This document shows positions 10,522-19,972 of a DNA stretch of 64,000 nt, in pieces (position 1 is the first letter of the stretch; each line of letters opens with the position of its first letter). This DNA comes from Rhodococcus spelaei (GTDB taxonomy: Bacteria > Actinomycetota > Actinomycetes > Mycobacteriales > Mycobacteriaceae): positions 495,823-559,822 of the forward strand of contig NZ_VIGH01000001.1 of NCBI RefSeq assembly GCF_006704125.1, written 5' to 3'. The position numbers were made by a program, and so were the translations under genes. The notes under the pieces are model-generated. The model had not been told where the DNA came from. It saw only the letters and a program-made list of their open reading frames with translations, and made no database searches.

Positions 10522-13146
10522 TCAGAGCAGTCCGCGGACCCGGGCCTCGGTGATGGCGTCCCGCCGGCTGCTCACGTCGAGTTTGCGGTAGATGCCCCGG
10601 AGGTGGGTCTTGACGGTGTTGACCGAGACGAAGAGATCCGCCGCGATCTGTTCGGCCGTACGCCACGACGGGAGTTCGAGCAGCAGTTCGAGTTCCCGGG
10701 CGGTGAGCAGGCCGGTTGCGACCGTCGCATGCGGGATCACCGACCGCGCCCGGGTGGCAAAGTCGTCGAGCGCGCCGAGGCGGCCGTGGTGATGGTTCAA
10801 CAGGTCCCGGAGTGGTTCGCCGCCGTCGTGGAACGGTCGCAGGATCTCCTGCGGCTCGGCGATCGTCATGGCTTCGGCCAATGCCGCACGGGCAGAACCG
10901 GACTCGTGCCGCCCGTGCGCGATCAGTGCCTCCATCAGCCAGGCGCGGATCCTGGTGGTGTCCGCGACGCAGGCGACGGCACCGCTGAGGACGGGCGCGA
11001 GCGCGCGCCGGGCCGCGTCGGCGCGCCGGTTGTGCAGCGCCATGGCACCGTCGAGAAGTACCACCTCACCGCACGTGCCCAACTCGGCCGCGGTGAACGC
11101 AGCGACGCGCCCCGCCCAACTTGTCTCGCCGACCTGGAGGAAGGCCCGCTGGACCGACGGCGCCACGATGGCGGTGGCGCCGGGAGGGATCGGTCGCGAT
11201 CCTTCCGGGCCGGCATGGTCGCGGATCGTACTCGCCACCGAGTGCTGGTCCCCGGAGGTCTCGAAGTCGAAGACCGCGCCGAAGCACGCCGCGGCTCGGA
11301 CTATGGTGGGATCGGGGCAGATCAACAGGGCAGGAACAGCTTCCGAGGTCAGCAGGGCCATTGACTCGGGTTCCACTCGCAGGTAGTGGCCGAGTGCGGC
11401 GAACAGTTGGGCGAGCGAGAAGTAGACGTCGCCGGTGAGCGCATGGTCGCGGCCATAGGCGTCTGCGCGCTGGGCGAGGTCTGCCATGTCGGTGAACCGA
11501 CCCTGATAGCAGGCCACCGCGGTCAGCGCGGCCAGGGTCTGCAGAGTGACCGCGGGAACCTCGGCGGCGGCAGCGGTGGAGAGGGCGTCCTCGAGATGAC
11601 GACGGGCGGGCTCGAGCCTGCCGAGGTACACCTCGGCCATTCCCTCCTGCAGCAATGCGAAAGCATCGAGTTCGGGATTGCCCGTCGCGCCGACCGGATC
11701 TGCCTGGAGTACCTCGAGTGCGTTCTCGATCCCGCCCGAATGAATGGAGACCTGGAGTCGGAGGCAGTCCTCCAGCACCGCATGCTGGAGGGGTGGGTCG
11801 TCGTTGATGCGCTGCGGTACACCGAGACTGGACGTCGCGGCCGCGTCATTTCCGCGGGCGAGTTCGGCGGCCGCTCGCAGCAGTCGCATCGACGCGTCGT
11901 CGCGCACGGACGGAGATGCCCGGTCGAGTATGTCGATGACGACGTCCCCCCGACCGCCGAGAACCAGTCGTAGGCCGCACTGTTCGAGCAGCGCGATCAG
12001 TGCGGGTCCGTCGCCGGCATGGAGGGTGTGCTCGAGCGCGCTGACCGAGTCGTGCGCGTCCGCGAACCAGGCCGCCGCGGTCAGCTCCAGGTCTGCCACG
12101 GCGCACCGTCCCTGGCGTCCCACCTCGGCTCGCAGGTACTCGCGTAGCAGTGGGTGGTATCGATACCAGCCGGCCGATCCGGGCACCCGCTCGATCAGAA
12201 AGCTGGCACGCTCGAGGGCTTCGATCTGCCTGTGCGCATTCACTTTTCCGGTGAGTTGCTCGGCCAGTTCGGCGGTGAAGGTATCGGGAATCGAGGTCTC
12301 GACGACGAAGTTGCGCTGCTCGTCGGCGAGTGAGTCGAGCACTTCGTTGACCAGGTAGTCGGCGACCATCCTGCTGTCCCCGGTGAAGTCGGCGATCATG
12401 GCGGACGGGTCGGGATGCTGCGCGAGGCTGATTGCGGCCAGTCGGAGACCAGCTGCCCATCCTTGAGTGCATGCGTGAATTCGGGTGTGGTCCTCGGAAT
12501 CCAGCGCAAGACCGTGTTCCGAGAACAGGATCGACGACTCCTCCTCGGTGAAGGCGAGTTCGTGAATTGAGAAGTCGCGGACGCGTCCCTCCAGTCGGAG
12601 GCGGTGCAGGGCAATGGGAGGCTCGTACCGGCCGGCGACGATCGTGCGCAGCGTGGTGGGCGCCCACCGCAGGAAAGTGCCTAGCTCGTCCAAGGTTTCG
12701 GGATCGTGCAGTAGATGGGCGTCGTCGAGCACCATCCAGATCGGCTCGCTCAGAGCGCCCAGGACCTCCGCGACTGCCGCCGGAAACTGGTCGGATTCGA
12801 TCGGGGGGACTGCGCGCAGAGCCTCGGCGACGCGGATGTTGCCTGAGTTCTCCAGCGCCGCACGGGCGGCGGCGCGAAAGGCGATCCGGCCATTGTCGTG
12901 TTCCTCGACCGTCAGCCACGCGACCGTCGGGCCCTCGGCTGCGGCGGACCTCGCCCAGTCCGCGAGGAGCATCGTCTTTCCGGAACCGACCGGGGCGCAC
13001 AATAATGCGACGGTCGTGGCGGTCGCGTCCGGCGTCGTCATCGCGACAGTCAGTTCGTCGAGGAGTCGTTGGCGTCGAATCACCGGGTGGGCGTAGGTCG
13101 GAACCTGTGCGCGCACCCGGTACGTATCCCAATTCGCTACGGACAT
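10522..13146 (-). CDS. LuxR-family regulator, MalT-like LAL type
   Basis: A large ATP-binding transcription activator of 874 residues, close to the usual LAL length. Walker A APVGSGKT is at residues 51-58 and Walker B IWMVLDDAH at 136-144. A long helical TPR-like sensor region (about 330-800) leads to a C-terminal LuxR helix-turn-helix (about 810-874) with LTARELELLLEL and SVNTVKTHLRGIYRKLDVSSR. Such proteins bind ATP and an inducer, oligomerise and activate nearby promoters. It lies just downstream of the sulfatase on the same strand and next to the sulfatase/SulP block, so that block is its most likely target; this is inference. Start ATG at 13146 with GGAAGAG upstream. Confidence 0.92.
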   Translation of the reverse strand: MSVANWDTYRVRAQVPTYAHPVIRRQRLLDELTVAMTTPDATATTVALLCAPVGSGKTMLLADWARSAAAEGPTVAWLTVEEHDNGRIAFRAAARAALENSGNIRVAEALRAVPPIESDQFPAAVAEVLGALSEPIWMVLDDAHLLHDPETLDELGTFLRWAPTTLRTIVAGRYEPPIALHRLRLEGRVRDFSIHELAFTEEESSILFSEHGLALDSEDHTRIHACTQGWAAGLRLAAISLAQHPDPSAMIADFTGDSRMVADYLVNEVLDSLADEQRNFVVETSIPDTFTAELAEQLTGKVNAHRQIEALERASFLIERVPGSAGWYRYHPLLREYLRAEVGRQGRCAVADLELTAAAWFADAHDSVSALEHTLHAGDGPALIALLEQCGLRLVLGGRGDVVIDILDRASPSVRDDASMRLLRAAAELARGNDAAATSSLGVPQRINDDPPLQHAVLEDCLRLQVSIHSGGIENALEVLQADPVGATGNPELDAFALLQEGMAEVYLGRLEPARRHLEDALSTAAAAEVPAVTLQTLAALTAVACYQGRFTDMADLAQRADAYGRDHALTGDVYFSLAQLFAALGHYLRVEPESMALLTSEAVPALLICPDPTIVRAAACFGAVFDFETSGDQHSVASTIRDHAGPEGSRPIPPGATAIVAPSVQRAFLQVGETSWAGRVAAFTAAELGTCGEVVLLDGAMALHNRRADAARRALAPVLSGAVACVADTTRIRAWLMEALIAHGRHESGSARAALAEAMTIAEPQEILRPFHDGGEPLRDLLNHHHGRLGALDDFATRARSVIPHATVATGLLTARELELLLELPSWRTAEQIAADLFVSVNTVKTHLRGIYRKLDVSSRRDAITEARVRGLL

Positions 13147-13195
13147 CTGGCCTCTTCCCCACGAGTGACCACGCCGGTGCCCGTGCGCCGACGCG

Positions 13196-13220
13196 CCCCC
13201 GAACGGCGGACCGTCGGGGG
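13196..13220 (-). terminator. Probable terminator hairpin after sulfatase 1
   Basis: CCCCCGA (13196-13202) pairs with TCGGGGG (13214-13220) around an 11-base loop, in the 148-bp gap between the sulfatase stop and the LAL regulator start on the same strand. An operator for the regulator gene is an alternative. Confidence 0.45.
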
Positions 13221-13294
13221 CCAGTAAAGGGATCGTAACTGCGGCGCAGGGGATTCGCGCGGTATGCCGGTCACGATTGCCCCAACTGTGTCAG

Positions 13295-15640
13295 TCAGTC
13301 GCGCGACATTGCAGCAGCCAGATGCGCCTCGACGTCGACATACGCATCGTCAGCGATGTCGAAGACCACCTTCGTGATCTCGCCACCGCGGAACTCGAAG
13401 CGGGGCTCCGGGTACGCGCTCGACACCGGGTCGGCGCTGTCGTAGCCGATGCACAACCCTTCGCCGCACAGTGAGAAGTGGCCGAGCACGGTGCGGATCT
13501 TCTGCTCTCCGACCTGCTGGTCGTCGATGTAGAGCTTCAGCGGTCCGATGCCCTCTCGGTACTGGCCCATGCCCTCCTTGACGAATTCGACGCCGATTAT
13601 GTGCTTCCCGGACGTCGGCACCGGCGCCGAGATCCGGTCCTCCGGAGGGATGCCGAGGAAGTTGTAGGCATAGGTGACGACGCCGTCCTTGATGAACAGC
13701 GAATGGCCGCCGAACCGCGAGCCGTGCGCGAAGATCACGCCCTGCGAGTCCGGGGTGAGGTCGACCTCGGCGAGGATCTTGTACGAGACGCCGTGCACGT
13801 TCGCCGCCGACCGCTCCGGCACCTCGGAGGTGCCGGGGTAGTAGACGAACTGCCCACTCGGCGGCACCGGCTGGTGGAACTCCATGCCCACGAAGGTCTC
13901 GTAGTCCTTCGGGTTGCCGATGATCTGCAGGTCGTTCAGTGGCAGGACCTTGTTGGCCTTGGCTTCCTCCAGCCACAGCGCCTGCATTTCCGCGAGCTTG
14001 TCAGGATGGTCGGCCGCTAGGTCGTGCGCTTCGGCGCGGTCGACGTCTGCGTGGTACAGCTCCCACACGTCCTTGTCGAAGTTGCTGATCCCCGAGACCG
14101 GTCCGTGCACGGCGACGGCCTTCCAGCCTCGGTGCCAGATGCCGCGGCTGCCGAGCATCTCGTAGTACTGCGTCTCTTTCGCTGTGGGTCCGTCGGCCGG
14201 AGCGTCGAACGAGTACTTCATCGAGACGCCCGAGAGCGGGGTCTGTTCGACACCGTTGTAGGTGTCGGGGAATGTGACGCCGCATGCCTCGAGGATCGTC
14301 GGCACGATGTCGGTCGAGTGATGGTACTGGTGACGGACCTCGCCCTTGGCCTTGATGCCTGCCGGCCAGTGGATGACCATCGGGTCGCAGACGCCGCCCT
14401 GATAGGTGTAGCGCTTGAACATCTTGTACGGCGTGGAGAATGCGGCCGCCCAGCCGGTGGGGTAGTGGTTGTAGGTGTCGGGGCTGCCGAGCTTGTCGAC
14501 CATGGTGAGGTTCTGTTCCTCGTCGTCGGGGTAGCCGCCGAAGATCTTCCCCTCATTCACCGAGCCGTTCGGGCTGCCCTCACCGGAGGCGCCGTTGTCG
14601 GCGCAGTAGATGATCAGTGTGTTGTCGAGCTGGCCCGACTCCTCGAGATAGTCGACGATCCGGCCGACCTGGGCGTCGGTGTACTCGGAGAATCCGGCGA
14701 ACACCTCGGCCATGCGCGAGAACATGCGCTTCTCTTCGTCATTCAGCTCGGCCCAGGGCCGTACCTCGTCGGTGGGGGAGAAGGTGCCCTCGGGCATCGG
14801 GTTCAGCGGGGTCAGATCGGTGCCCTCGGGGAGGATGCCCTTTTCCACCATGCGGCCGAGCACCCACTCGCGGTAGGCCTCGTAGCCGTCGTCGAACATG
14901 CCCTTGTACTTGGCGATGTACTCCTCGGGAGCGTGGTGCGGGGCATGGTTCGCACCCGGGCAGAACCACAGGTACCAGGGCTTCTCCGGCTCGGTCTGCT
15001 TGACGTCGCGGATCATCTTCAGCGCCTGGTCCGCAAGGTCTTTCGAGAGATGGTAGCCCTCCTCCGGCGAGTACGGCTGCTCGATGTAGTGGTTGTCCTC
15101 GGCGAGTGACGGATACCAGTTGTTCGTCTCGCCGCCGATGAACCCGTAGAAGCGGTCGTAGCCCTGCGCGAGCGGCCAGTTCTTCTTCGACGCGCCCGCG
15201 GTCCACTCGTCGATCGGGACGTTGTGGTTCTTGCCGACCCAGAACGTCGACCAGCCCGCGTCCCGCAACACGTTCGCCATCGTCGCGTTCGACGGCGGAA
15301 TGTGCGAGTTGTATCCCGGGAATCCCGTCGAGGACTCCGAGATCGTCGCGAAGCCGTTCAGATGGTGGTTGCGCCCGGTGAGGAACGTCGACCGGGTGGG
15401 CGAGCACAGCGCAGTGGTGTGCCACTGCGAGTAGGTCAGGCCGTTCTGCGCCAGCTTGTCCATCGTCGGCATGTTGATCCGGCCGCCGTAGGGCGACCAG
15501 GACGCCTGACCGGTGTCGTCGTAGAGCACAACCAGCACGTTCGGTGCGCCCTGCGGCGCCTTCTCGGGGAGGAAGGCATCCCAGTCCGACACCGAGTCGC
15601 GGACGTCGAGTTTGATGTCGCCCTTGAATTCCTTGGCCAC
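13295..15640 (-). CDS. Arylsulfatase, formylglycine type (sulfatase 1)
   Basis: Hydrolyses sulfate monoesters. In the 781-residue protein the modification/active-site motif CSPTR begins at Cys79 (ALCSPTRSTFLTGR), so activity needs conversion of the Cys by a formylglycine-generating enzyme, which is not in this window. The metal-binding Asp pair is at 41-42 (LYDDTG), with NGASGEGS and the HAPHHAP segment further on. A C-terminal beta-rich extension (about residues 590-780) is shared with sulfatase 2. There is no signal peptide, so a cytoplasmic enzyme is likely. The GTG at 15640 is chosen because AAGGAG lies 6 bases upstream; the frame stays open into the neighbouring gene, but that extension is a shadow. 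Divergent from the SulP gene at 15785. Confidence 0.93.
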   Translation of the reverse strand: MAKEFKGDIKLDVRDSVSDWDAFLPEKAPQGAPNVLVVLYDDTGQASWSPYGGRINMPTMDKLAQNGLTYSQWHTTALCSPTRSTFLTGRNHHLNGFATISESSTGFPGYNSHIPPSNATMANVLRDAGWSTFWVGKNHNVPIDEWTAGASKKNWPLAQGYDRFYGFIGGETNNWYPSLAEDNHYIEQPYSPEEGYHLSKDLADQALKMIRDVKQTEPEKPWYLWFCPGANHAPHHAPEEYIAKYKGMFDDGYEAYREWVLGRMVEKGILPEGTDLTPLNPMPEGTFSPTDEVRPWAELNDEEKRMFSRMAEVFAGFSEYTDAQVGRIVDYLEESGQLDNTLIIYCADNGASGEGSPNGSVNEGKIFGGYPDDEEQNLTMVDKLGSPDTYNHYPTGWAAAFSTPYKMFKRYTYQGGVCDPMVIHWPAGIKAKGEVRHQYHHSTDIVPTILEACGVTFPDTYNGVEQTPLSGVSMKYSFDAPADGPTAKETQYYEMLGSRGIWHRGWKAVAVHGPVSGISNFDKDVWELYHADVDRAEAHDLAADHPDKLAEMQALWLEEAKANKVLPLNDLQIIGNPKDYETFVGMEFHQPVPPSGQFVYYPGTSEVPERSAANVHGVSYKILAEVDLTPDSQGVIFAHGSRFGGHSLFIKDGVVTYAYNFLGIPPEDRISAPVPTSGKHIIGVEFVKEGMGQYREGIGPLKLYIDDQQVGEQKIRTVLGHFSLCGEGLCIGYDSADPVSSAYPEPRFEFRGGEITKVVFDIADDAYVDVEAHLAAAMSRD

Positions 15641-15700
15641 GATCGCTCCTTGCTCGTAAGAAACTCCGTCACGGTCGATCGTCGCGCCGGACGCCGGGCG

Positions 15701-15727
15701 TCGCTTCACCCGCGCCAGGTGAAGCGA
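15701..15727. promoter_or_regulatory. 27-bp inverted repeat between sulfatase 1 and SulP 2 (candidate operator)
   Basis: TCGCTTCACC (15701-15710) and GGTGAAGCGA (15718-15727) are perfect 10-bp arms around a 7-bp spacer, 61 bp before the sulfatase start and 58 bp before the SulP start. Its central position in a 144-bp divergent promoter region suggests a regulator binding both promoters. A transcribed hairpin cannot be excluded. Confidence 0.55.
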
Positions 15728-15784
15728 ACACGCGGCAGATCGTCGAACACTGGACGGACCGCGATCGAGGGGAGCCAACGGACT

Positions 15785-17488
15785 GTGAACACGACGCGGA
15801 ACGAGCGTGAATCCTGGTTTCTGTTCGGATCGTTGCAGGACTATCGAGCGAAGTGGATCCGGCCAGATGTCATTGCCGGACTGACCGTCTGGGCTGTACT
15901 TGTGCCGGAGGCGCTGGCCTACGCGACCATTGCCGGTGTCCCTCCGGTGGTGGGCCTCTACGCCGCGATTCCGTCCCTGATCCTGTATGCCGCGGTGGGC
16001 AGTTCGCGACATCTGGTGGTCGGGCCGATGTCCGCGACCGCAGCCCTCTCGGCGGCCATCATCGCCCCGCTCGCCGGGGCCGACGGCGGGAGGTACGTCG
16101 CGCTCTCGGCGGTGCTCGCCATCGCGACCGGCATCGTGGGGCTGCTCGCCGGGCTGATCAGGCTCGGCTTCATCGCCTCGTTCATATCCGAACCGGTCCT
16201 CAAGGGTTTCATCGTTGGTCTGGCCTTGACCATCATCATCGGTCAGGTGCCCAAGCTGTTCGGGGTGCACAAGTCCGAGGGCAACTTCTTCGAGCAGGCC
16301 TGGGGCGTCGTCACACATCTCGGTGACACCGACTGGCGGACCCTGGTCGTCGGACTGCTCAGCCTCGCGGTGGTCCTCGGACTCAAACGTTGGGTGCCGT
16401 TGATTCCGGGGTCGTTACTCGCGGTCCTGCTGGGTATCGCGGCGGTGTCGGTGTTCGGGCTGGACGACAAGGGCGTCGAGATCGTCGGGCACATCGATTC
16501 CGGGTTGCCGTCGGTCGGACTGCCCGGTGGCGTCGGATTCGACGACTACGTCGGCCTGCTCGGGCCTGCCGTCGGCGTGCTGCTCATCGGCTTCGCCGAG
16601 GGTCTGGGTGCGGCCAAGACCTACGCCGTCAAGGCCGGCTACGAGGTGGACGCCAATCGCGAACTCATGGGCATGGGAGCGGCGAACCTCGGTGCCGGGT
16701 TCATGTCCGGGATGGTGGTGAACGGCAGCCTGTCGAAGACCGCCGTCAACGGTGGAGCAGGTGCCAAGACGCAGGTCAGCGGGCTGGTCGTGGCGGCGCT
16801 GACGGTGGTGACGTTGCTGTTCCTCACCGGGCTGTTCGAGAACCTTCCGGAAGCAACGCTGGCCGCAGTCGTCATAGCCGCTGTCGTCGAACTGGTCGAC
16901 GTCTCCTCCATGAAGCGGCTCTACGGTGTGTGGACGCAGCGACTCGGCAGCATCTACGGACCTGCCGCCAGGGCGGATTTCGCGGGTGCGTTCGCGGCCA
17001 TGATGGGCGTGCTGCTGTTCGACACCCTGCCCGGTCTCGTGATCGGCATCGGGGTGTCGATGCTGCTGCTGCTCTACCGCGCGTCCCGCCCGCACGTCGC
17101 GGCGCTGGCGAAGGAGGGGTCGCTGTGGGTCGACGCGGAGCGCCATCCCGATCTCTCGACTCGACCTGACGTGGTTGTGGTGCGGGTCGAGGCCGGTCTG
17201 TTCTTCGCGAATGCCGACCACGTGAAGGAATGCATCGAACACCTGTGCACCGACGCGACGCGAGTGGTGGTGCTCGATGCGGAGACGTCACCTTTCGTCG
17301 ACGTGAGCGCGGCGCAGATGCTGGTCCAATTGCGGGACGTTCTCGGGCGCAGGGGAATAGAGCTGCGCATCGCCCGGGACATCGGACAGTTCCGGGACAC
17401 GCTGACGAAGGCCTCGTCCGACGGGAGGGCGGTAGGGGTGTACCCGACGGTCGGCGAGGCGCTGGCCGAAAGGGATTCGGACGCCTGA
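15785..17488 (+). CDS. SulP/SLC26-family anion transporter with STAS domain (2 of 3)
   Basis: Membrane permease of 567 residues. The N-terminal WIRPDVIAGLTVWAVLVPEALAYATIAGVPPVVGLYAA matches the conserved SulP signature, about 10-12 hydrophobic segments run to residue 435, and a STAS domain follows with VVVVRVEAGLFFANADHV and DAETSPFVDVSAAQML. The STAS phosphoacceptor-like Ser/Asp region is intact, as in many sulfate permeases. The GTG start at 15785 has GAGGGGA upstream. It is divergent from sulfatase 1 and 118 bp before sulfatase 2 on the same strand, so sulfate or sulfate-ester transport fits the context. The STAS pattern also occurs in bicarbonate transporters. Confidence 0.91.
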   Translation: MNTTRNERESWFLFGSLQDYRAKWIRPDVIAGLTVWAVLVPEALAYATIAGVPPVVGLYAAIPSLILYAAVGSSRHLVVGPMSATAALSAAIIAPLAGADGGRYVALSAVLAIATGIVGLLAGLIRLGFIASFISEPVLKGFIVGLALTIIIGQVPKLFGVHKSEGNFFEQAWGVVTHLGDTDWRTLVVGLLSLAVVLGLKRWVPLIPGSLLAVLLGIAAVSVFGLDDKGVEIVGHIDSGLPSVGLPGGVGFDDYVGLLGPAVGVLLIGFAEGLGAAKTYAVKAGYEVDANRELMGMGAANLGAGFMSGMVVNGSLSKTAVNGGAGAKTQVSGLVVAALTVVTLLFLTGLFENLPEATLAAVVIAAVVELVDVSSMKRLYGVWTQRLGSIYGPAARADFAGAFAAMMGVLLFDTLPGLVIGIGVSMLLLLYRASRPHVAALAKEGSLWVDAERHPDLSTRPDVVVVRVEAGLFFANADHVKECIEHLCTDATRVVVLDAETSPFVDVSAAQMLVQLRDVLGRRGIELRIARDIGQFRDTLTKASSDGRAVGVYPTVGEALAERDSDA

Positions 17489-17606
17489 GGTGGTGCGGGA
17501 ACCGACGCGGCGCCCGCGGAGTCACCCGCTGTGGATGATTCCCCACAGTGCCACTCCTCATACGTTCGGATTCGACTGCGGAAATACGACGGAAGGTTCG
17601 TGTGAC

Positions 17607-19970
17607 ATGACGAACGACTCGAATAATCTTCAGCGCGGAGCACTTCCCATTGCGGACCTCGCCTACACCGGCACCGTCACATACGACGCCACGGACCCCG
17701 ACACCAAGTTCCCGCCAATTCGCCGGCTGCTGCCCCCCGAGGGCGCCCCGAACGTCCTCGTGGTCCTGATCGACGACGTCGGCTTCGGCGCGTCGAGTGC
17801 GTTCGGCGGCCCGATCGAGACCCCGAACTTCGAGCGGGTCGCGGCGCAGGGCCTCAAGTACACCCGCTTCCACACCACCGCCCTGTGCTCGCCGACCCGG
17901 GCCGCGCTGCTCTCCGGCCGCAACCACCACACCGTCGGCATGGGCGCCATCACCGAGCTCGCGACCAGCGCACCCGGCTACAGCTCGCTGCGCCCCAACA
18001 ACTGCGCGCCGCTGGCCGAGACGCTCAAGCTCAACGGCTACAGCACCGCCCAGTTCGGCAAGTGCCACGAGGTGCCGGTGTGGGAGGCCTCGCCGGTCGG
18101 CCCGTTCGACCACTGGCCGCATCCCGGCAACGGATTCGAGTACTTCTACGGGTTCATCGGCGGCGAGACCAACCAGTGGTACCCGGCGATCTACGAGAAC
18201 ACCTCGCCGATCGAGCCGTGGGGCACCCCCGAAGAGGGCTACCACTTCATGGGCGACATGACCGACAAGGCCATCGACTGGACGCGCCAGCAGAAGTCCC
18301 TCGCCCCCGACAAGCCGTTCTTCACCTACTTCGCGCCCGGCGCCACCCACGCCCCGCACCACGTGCCGAAGGAGTGGGCCGACAAGTACAAGGGCAAGTT
18401 CGACCAGGGCTGGGACGAGCTCCGCAAGGAGACCTACGCCCGGCAGAAGGCGCTCGGCGTCATCCCGCAGGACGCGGTGCTCACCGAGCGCAGCCCCGGC
18501 ATCCCCGCGTGGGACGAGATGAGCGAGACCATCAAGCCGGCCCTCGTGCGTCAGATGGAGGTCTACGCGGGCTTCCTCGACTACGCCGACCACCACGTCG
18601 GCCGCCTCCTCGACGCGCTCGAGGACCTCGGCGAGCTCGACAACACCCTCGTCTACGTGATCATCGGCGACAACGGCGCCTCCGCCGAGGGCTCGATGCA
18701 CGGCACCACCAACGAGGGCTTCACGATCAACCACATGAACGACATCGAGACCGAGGAGTACGTCGCCGCGCACATCGACGACATCGGCACTCCGAAGTCG
18801 TACAACCACTACGCGGTCGGCTGGGCGCACGCGATGGACACCCCGTACCAGTGGACCAAGCAGGTGGCCTCGCACTGGGGCGGCACCCGCAACGGCACCA
18901 TCGTCAGCTGGCCCAACGGGATTGCCGCGCGCGGCGAGATCCGCAGCCAGTTCAGCCACGTCATCGACGTCGCGCCGACCGTCCTGCAGGCCGCGGGCAT
19001 TCCGGAGCCGACGATGGTCAACGGGGTCACGCAGCGTCCGTACGAGGGCACCGCGATGAACTACTCCTTCGACGACGCCGACGCGGCCGAGCAGCACGAG
19101 ACGCAGTACTTCGAGATGGTCGGCAACCGGGCGATCTACCACAAGGGCTGGACGGCGGTCGCCAAGCACAAGGATCCCTGGGCCGGCTCGGACCACGGCC
19201 TCGACGACGACGTGTGGGAGCTCTACGACATCGAGAAGGACTGGACCCAGTCCAACGACCTCGCCGCCGAGCACCCGGACAAGCTCGCGCACCTGCAGCG
19301 GCTGTTCCTGATCCAGGCGGCCCGGTTCAACGTGCTGCCGCTCGACATCCGCACCGCCGAACGGTTCAACCCCGACCTCGCGGGCCGTCCGGCGCTGATC
19401 ACCGCGCAGAGCCAGACGCTCTACCGGGGCATGAAGCGCCTGACCGAGAACTCGGCCATCAACATCAAGAACAAGTCGTTCACGGTGACCGCCGCGGTCG
19501 AGCTGCCGGACGACTCGGTGAACGGGGTCATCGTCGCGCAGGGCGGCGCCTACGGCGGGTGGTCCCTCTACACCGTCGACGGCAAACTCGCGTTCGCGTA
19601 CAACCTGCTCGGGATCAACACCGACATCGTGCGATCGGAGGCCGCGGTGCCGGCGGGCACCAAGGAACTGCGCCTGCACTTCGCCTACGACGGTGGGGGA
19701 TTGGGCAAGGGGGGCACCGCGTCGCTCTATGCGGGCGAGGAGAAGATCGGCGAGGGGCGAGTGGAGCGGACTATCCCGTTCCAGTTCACCTTCGACGAGA
19801 CCGTCGACGTCGGACAGGATCTGGCCTCGCCGGTCTCGCCGGACTACCAGGCGACCGGCAACGCGTTCACCGGAACCATCGACCGGGTGGTCATCGATCT
19901 CGGGGACGACGATCACAGCCACCTGGCGGATCCGGAGCACCTGGTGAACGTCGCGATGCTGAAGCAGTAG
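17607..19970 (+). CDS. Arylsulfatase, formylglycine type (sulfatase 2)
   Basis: A 787-residue homologue of sulfatase 1, sharing FHTTALCSPTR, GRNHH, FYGFIGGETN and the HAPHH segment. The formylglycine Cys is residue 94 and the metal-binding Asp pair is in LIDDVGFG (56-57). The C-terminal beta-rich domain (about 600-780) includes VIVAQGGAYGGWSLY, parallel to FAHGSRFGGHSLF of sulfatase 1. No signal peptide is seen. The ATG at 17607 is preferred (GGAAGG about 10 bases upstream); the longer frame from 17490 is unlike other sulfatases. The HAD gene follows after 2 bases, so they are co-translated. The two paralogues lie on opposite strands around SulP 2. Confidence 0.93.
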   Translation: MTNDSNNLQRGALPIADLAYTGTVTYDATDPDTKFPPIRRLLPPEGAPNVLVVLIDDVGFGASSAFGGPIETPNFERVAAQGLKYTRFHTTALCSPTRAALLSGRNHHTVGMGAITELATSAPGYSSLRPNNCAPLAETLKLNGYSTAQFGKCHEVPVWEASPVGPFDHWPHPGNGFEYFYGFIGGETNQWYPAIYENTSPIEPWGTPEEGYHFMGDMTDKAIDWTRQQKSLAPDKPFFTYFAPGATHAPHHVPKEWADKYKGKFDQGWDELRKETYARQKALGVIPQDAVLTERSPGIPAWDEMSETIKPALVRQMEVYAGFLDYADHHVGRLLDALEDLGELDNTLVYVIIGDNGASAEGSMHGTTNEGFTINHMNDIETEEYVAAHIDDIGTPKSYNHYAVGWAHAMDTPYQWTKQVASHWGGTRNGTIVSWPNGIAARGEIRSQFSHVIDVAPTVLQAAGIPEPTMVNGVTQRPYEGTAMNYSFDDADAAEQHETQYFEMVGNRAIYHKGWTAVAKHKDPWAGSDHGLDDDVWELYDIEKDWTQSNDLAAEHPDKLAHLQRLFLIQAARFNVLPLDIRTAERFNPDLAGRPALITAQSQTLYRGMKRLTENSAINIKNKSFTVTAAVELPDDSVNGVIVAQGGAYGGWSLYTVDGKLAFAYNLLGINTDIVRSEAAVPAGTKELRLHFAYDGGGLGKGGTASLYAGEEKIGEGRVERTIPFQFTFDETVDVGQDLASPVSPDYQATGNAFTGTIDRVVIDLGDDDHSHLADPEHLVNVAMLKQ

Positions 19971-19972
19971 CC

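Noticed and set aside
15641..16318. N-terminal extension of sulfatase 1 to 1007 residues
   Set aside because: The extension runs antisense through SulP 2 and the divergent promoter. A strong AAGGAG marks the GTG start at 15640.
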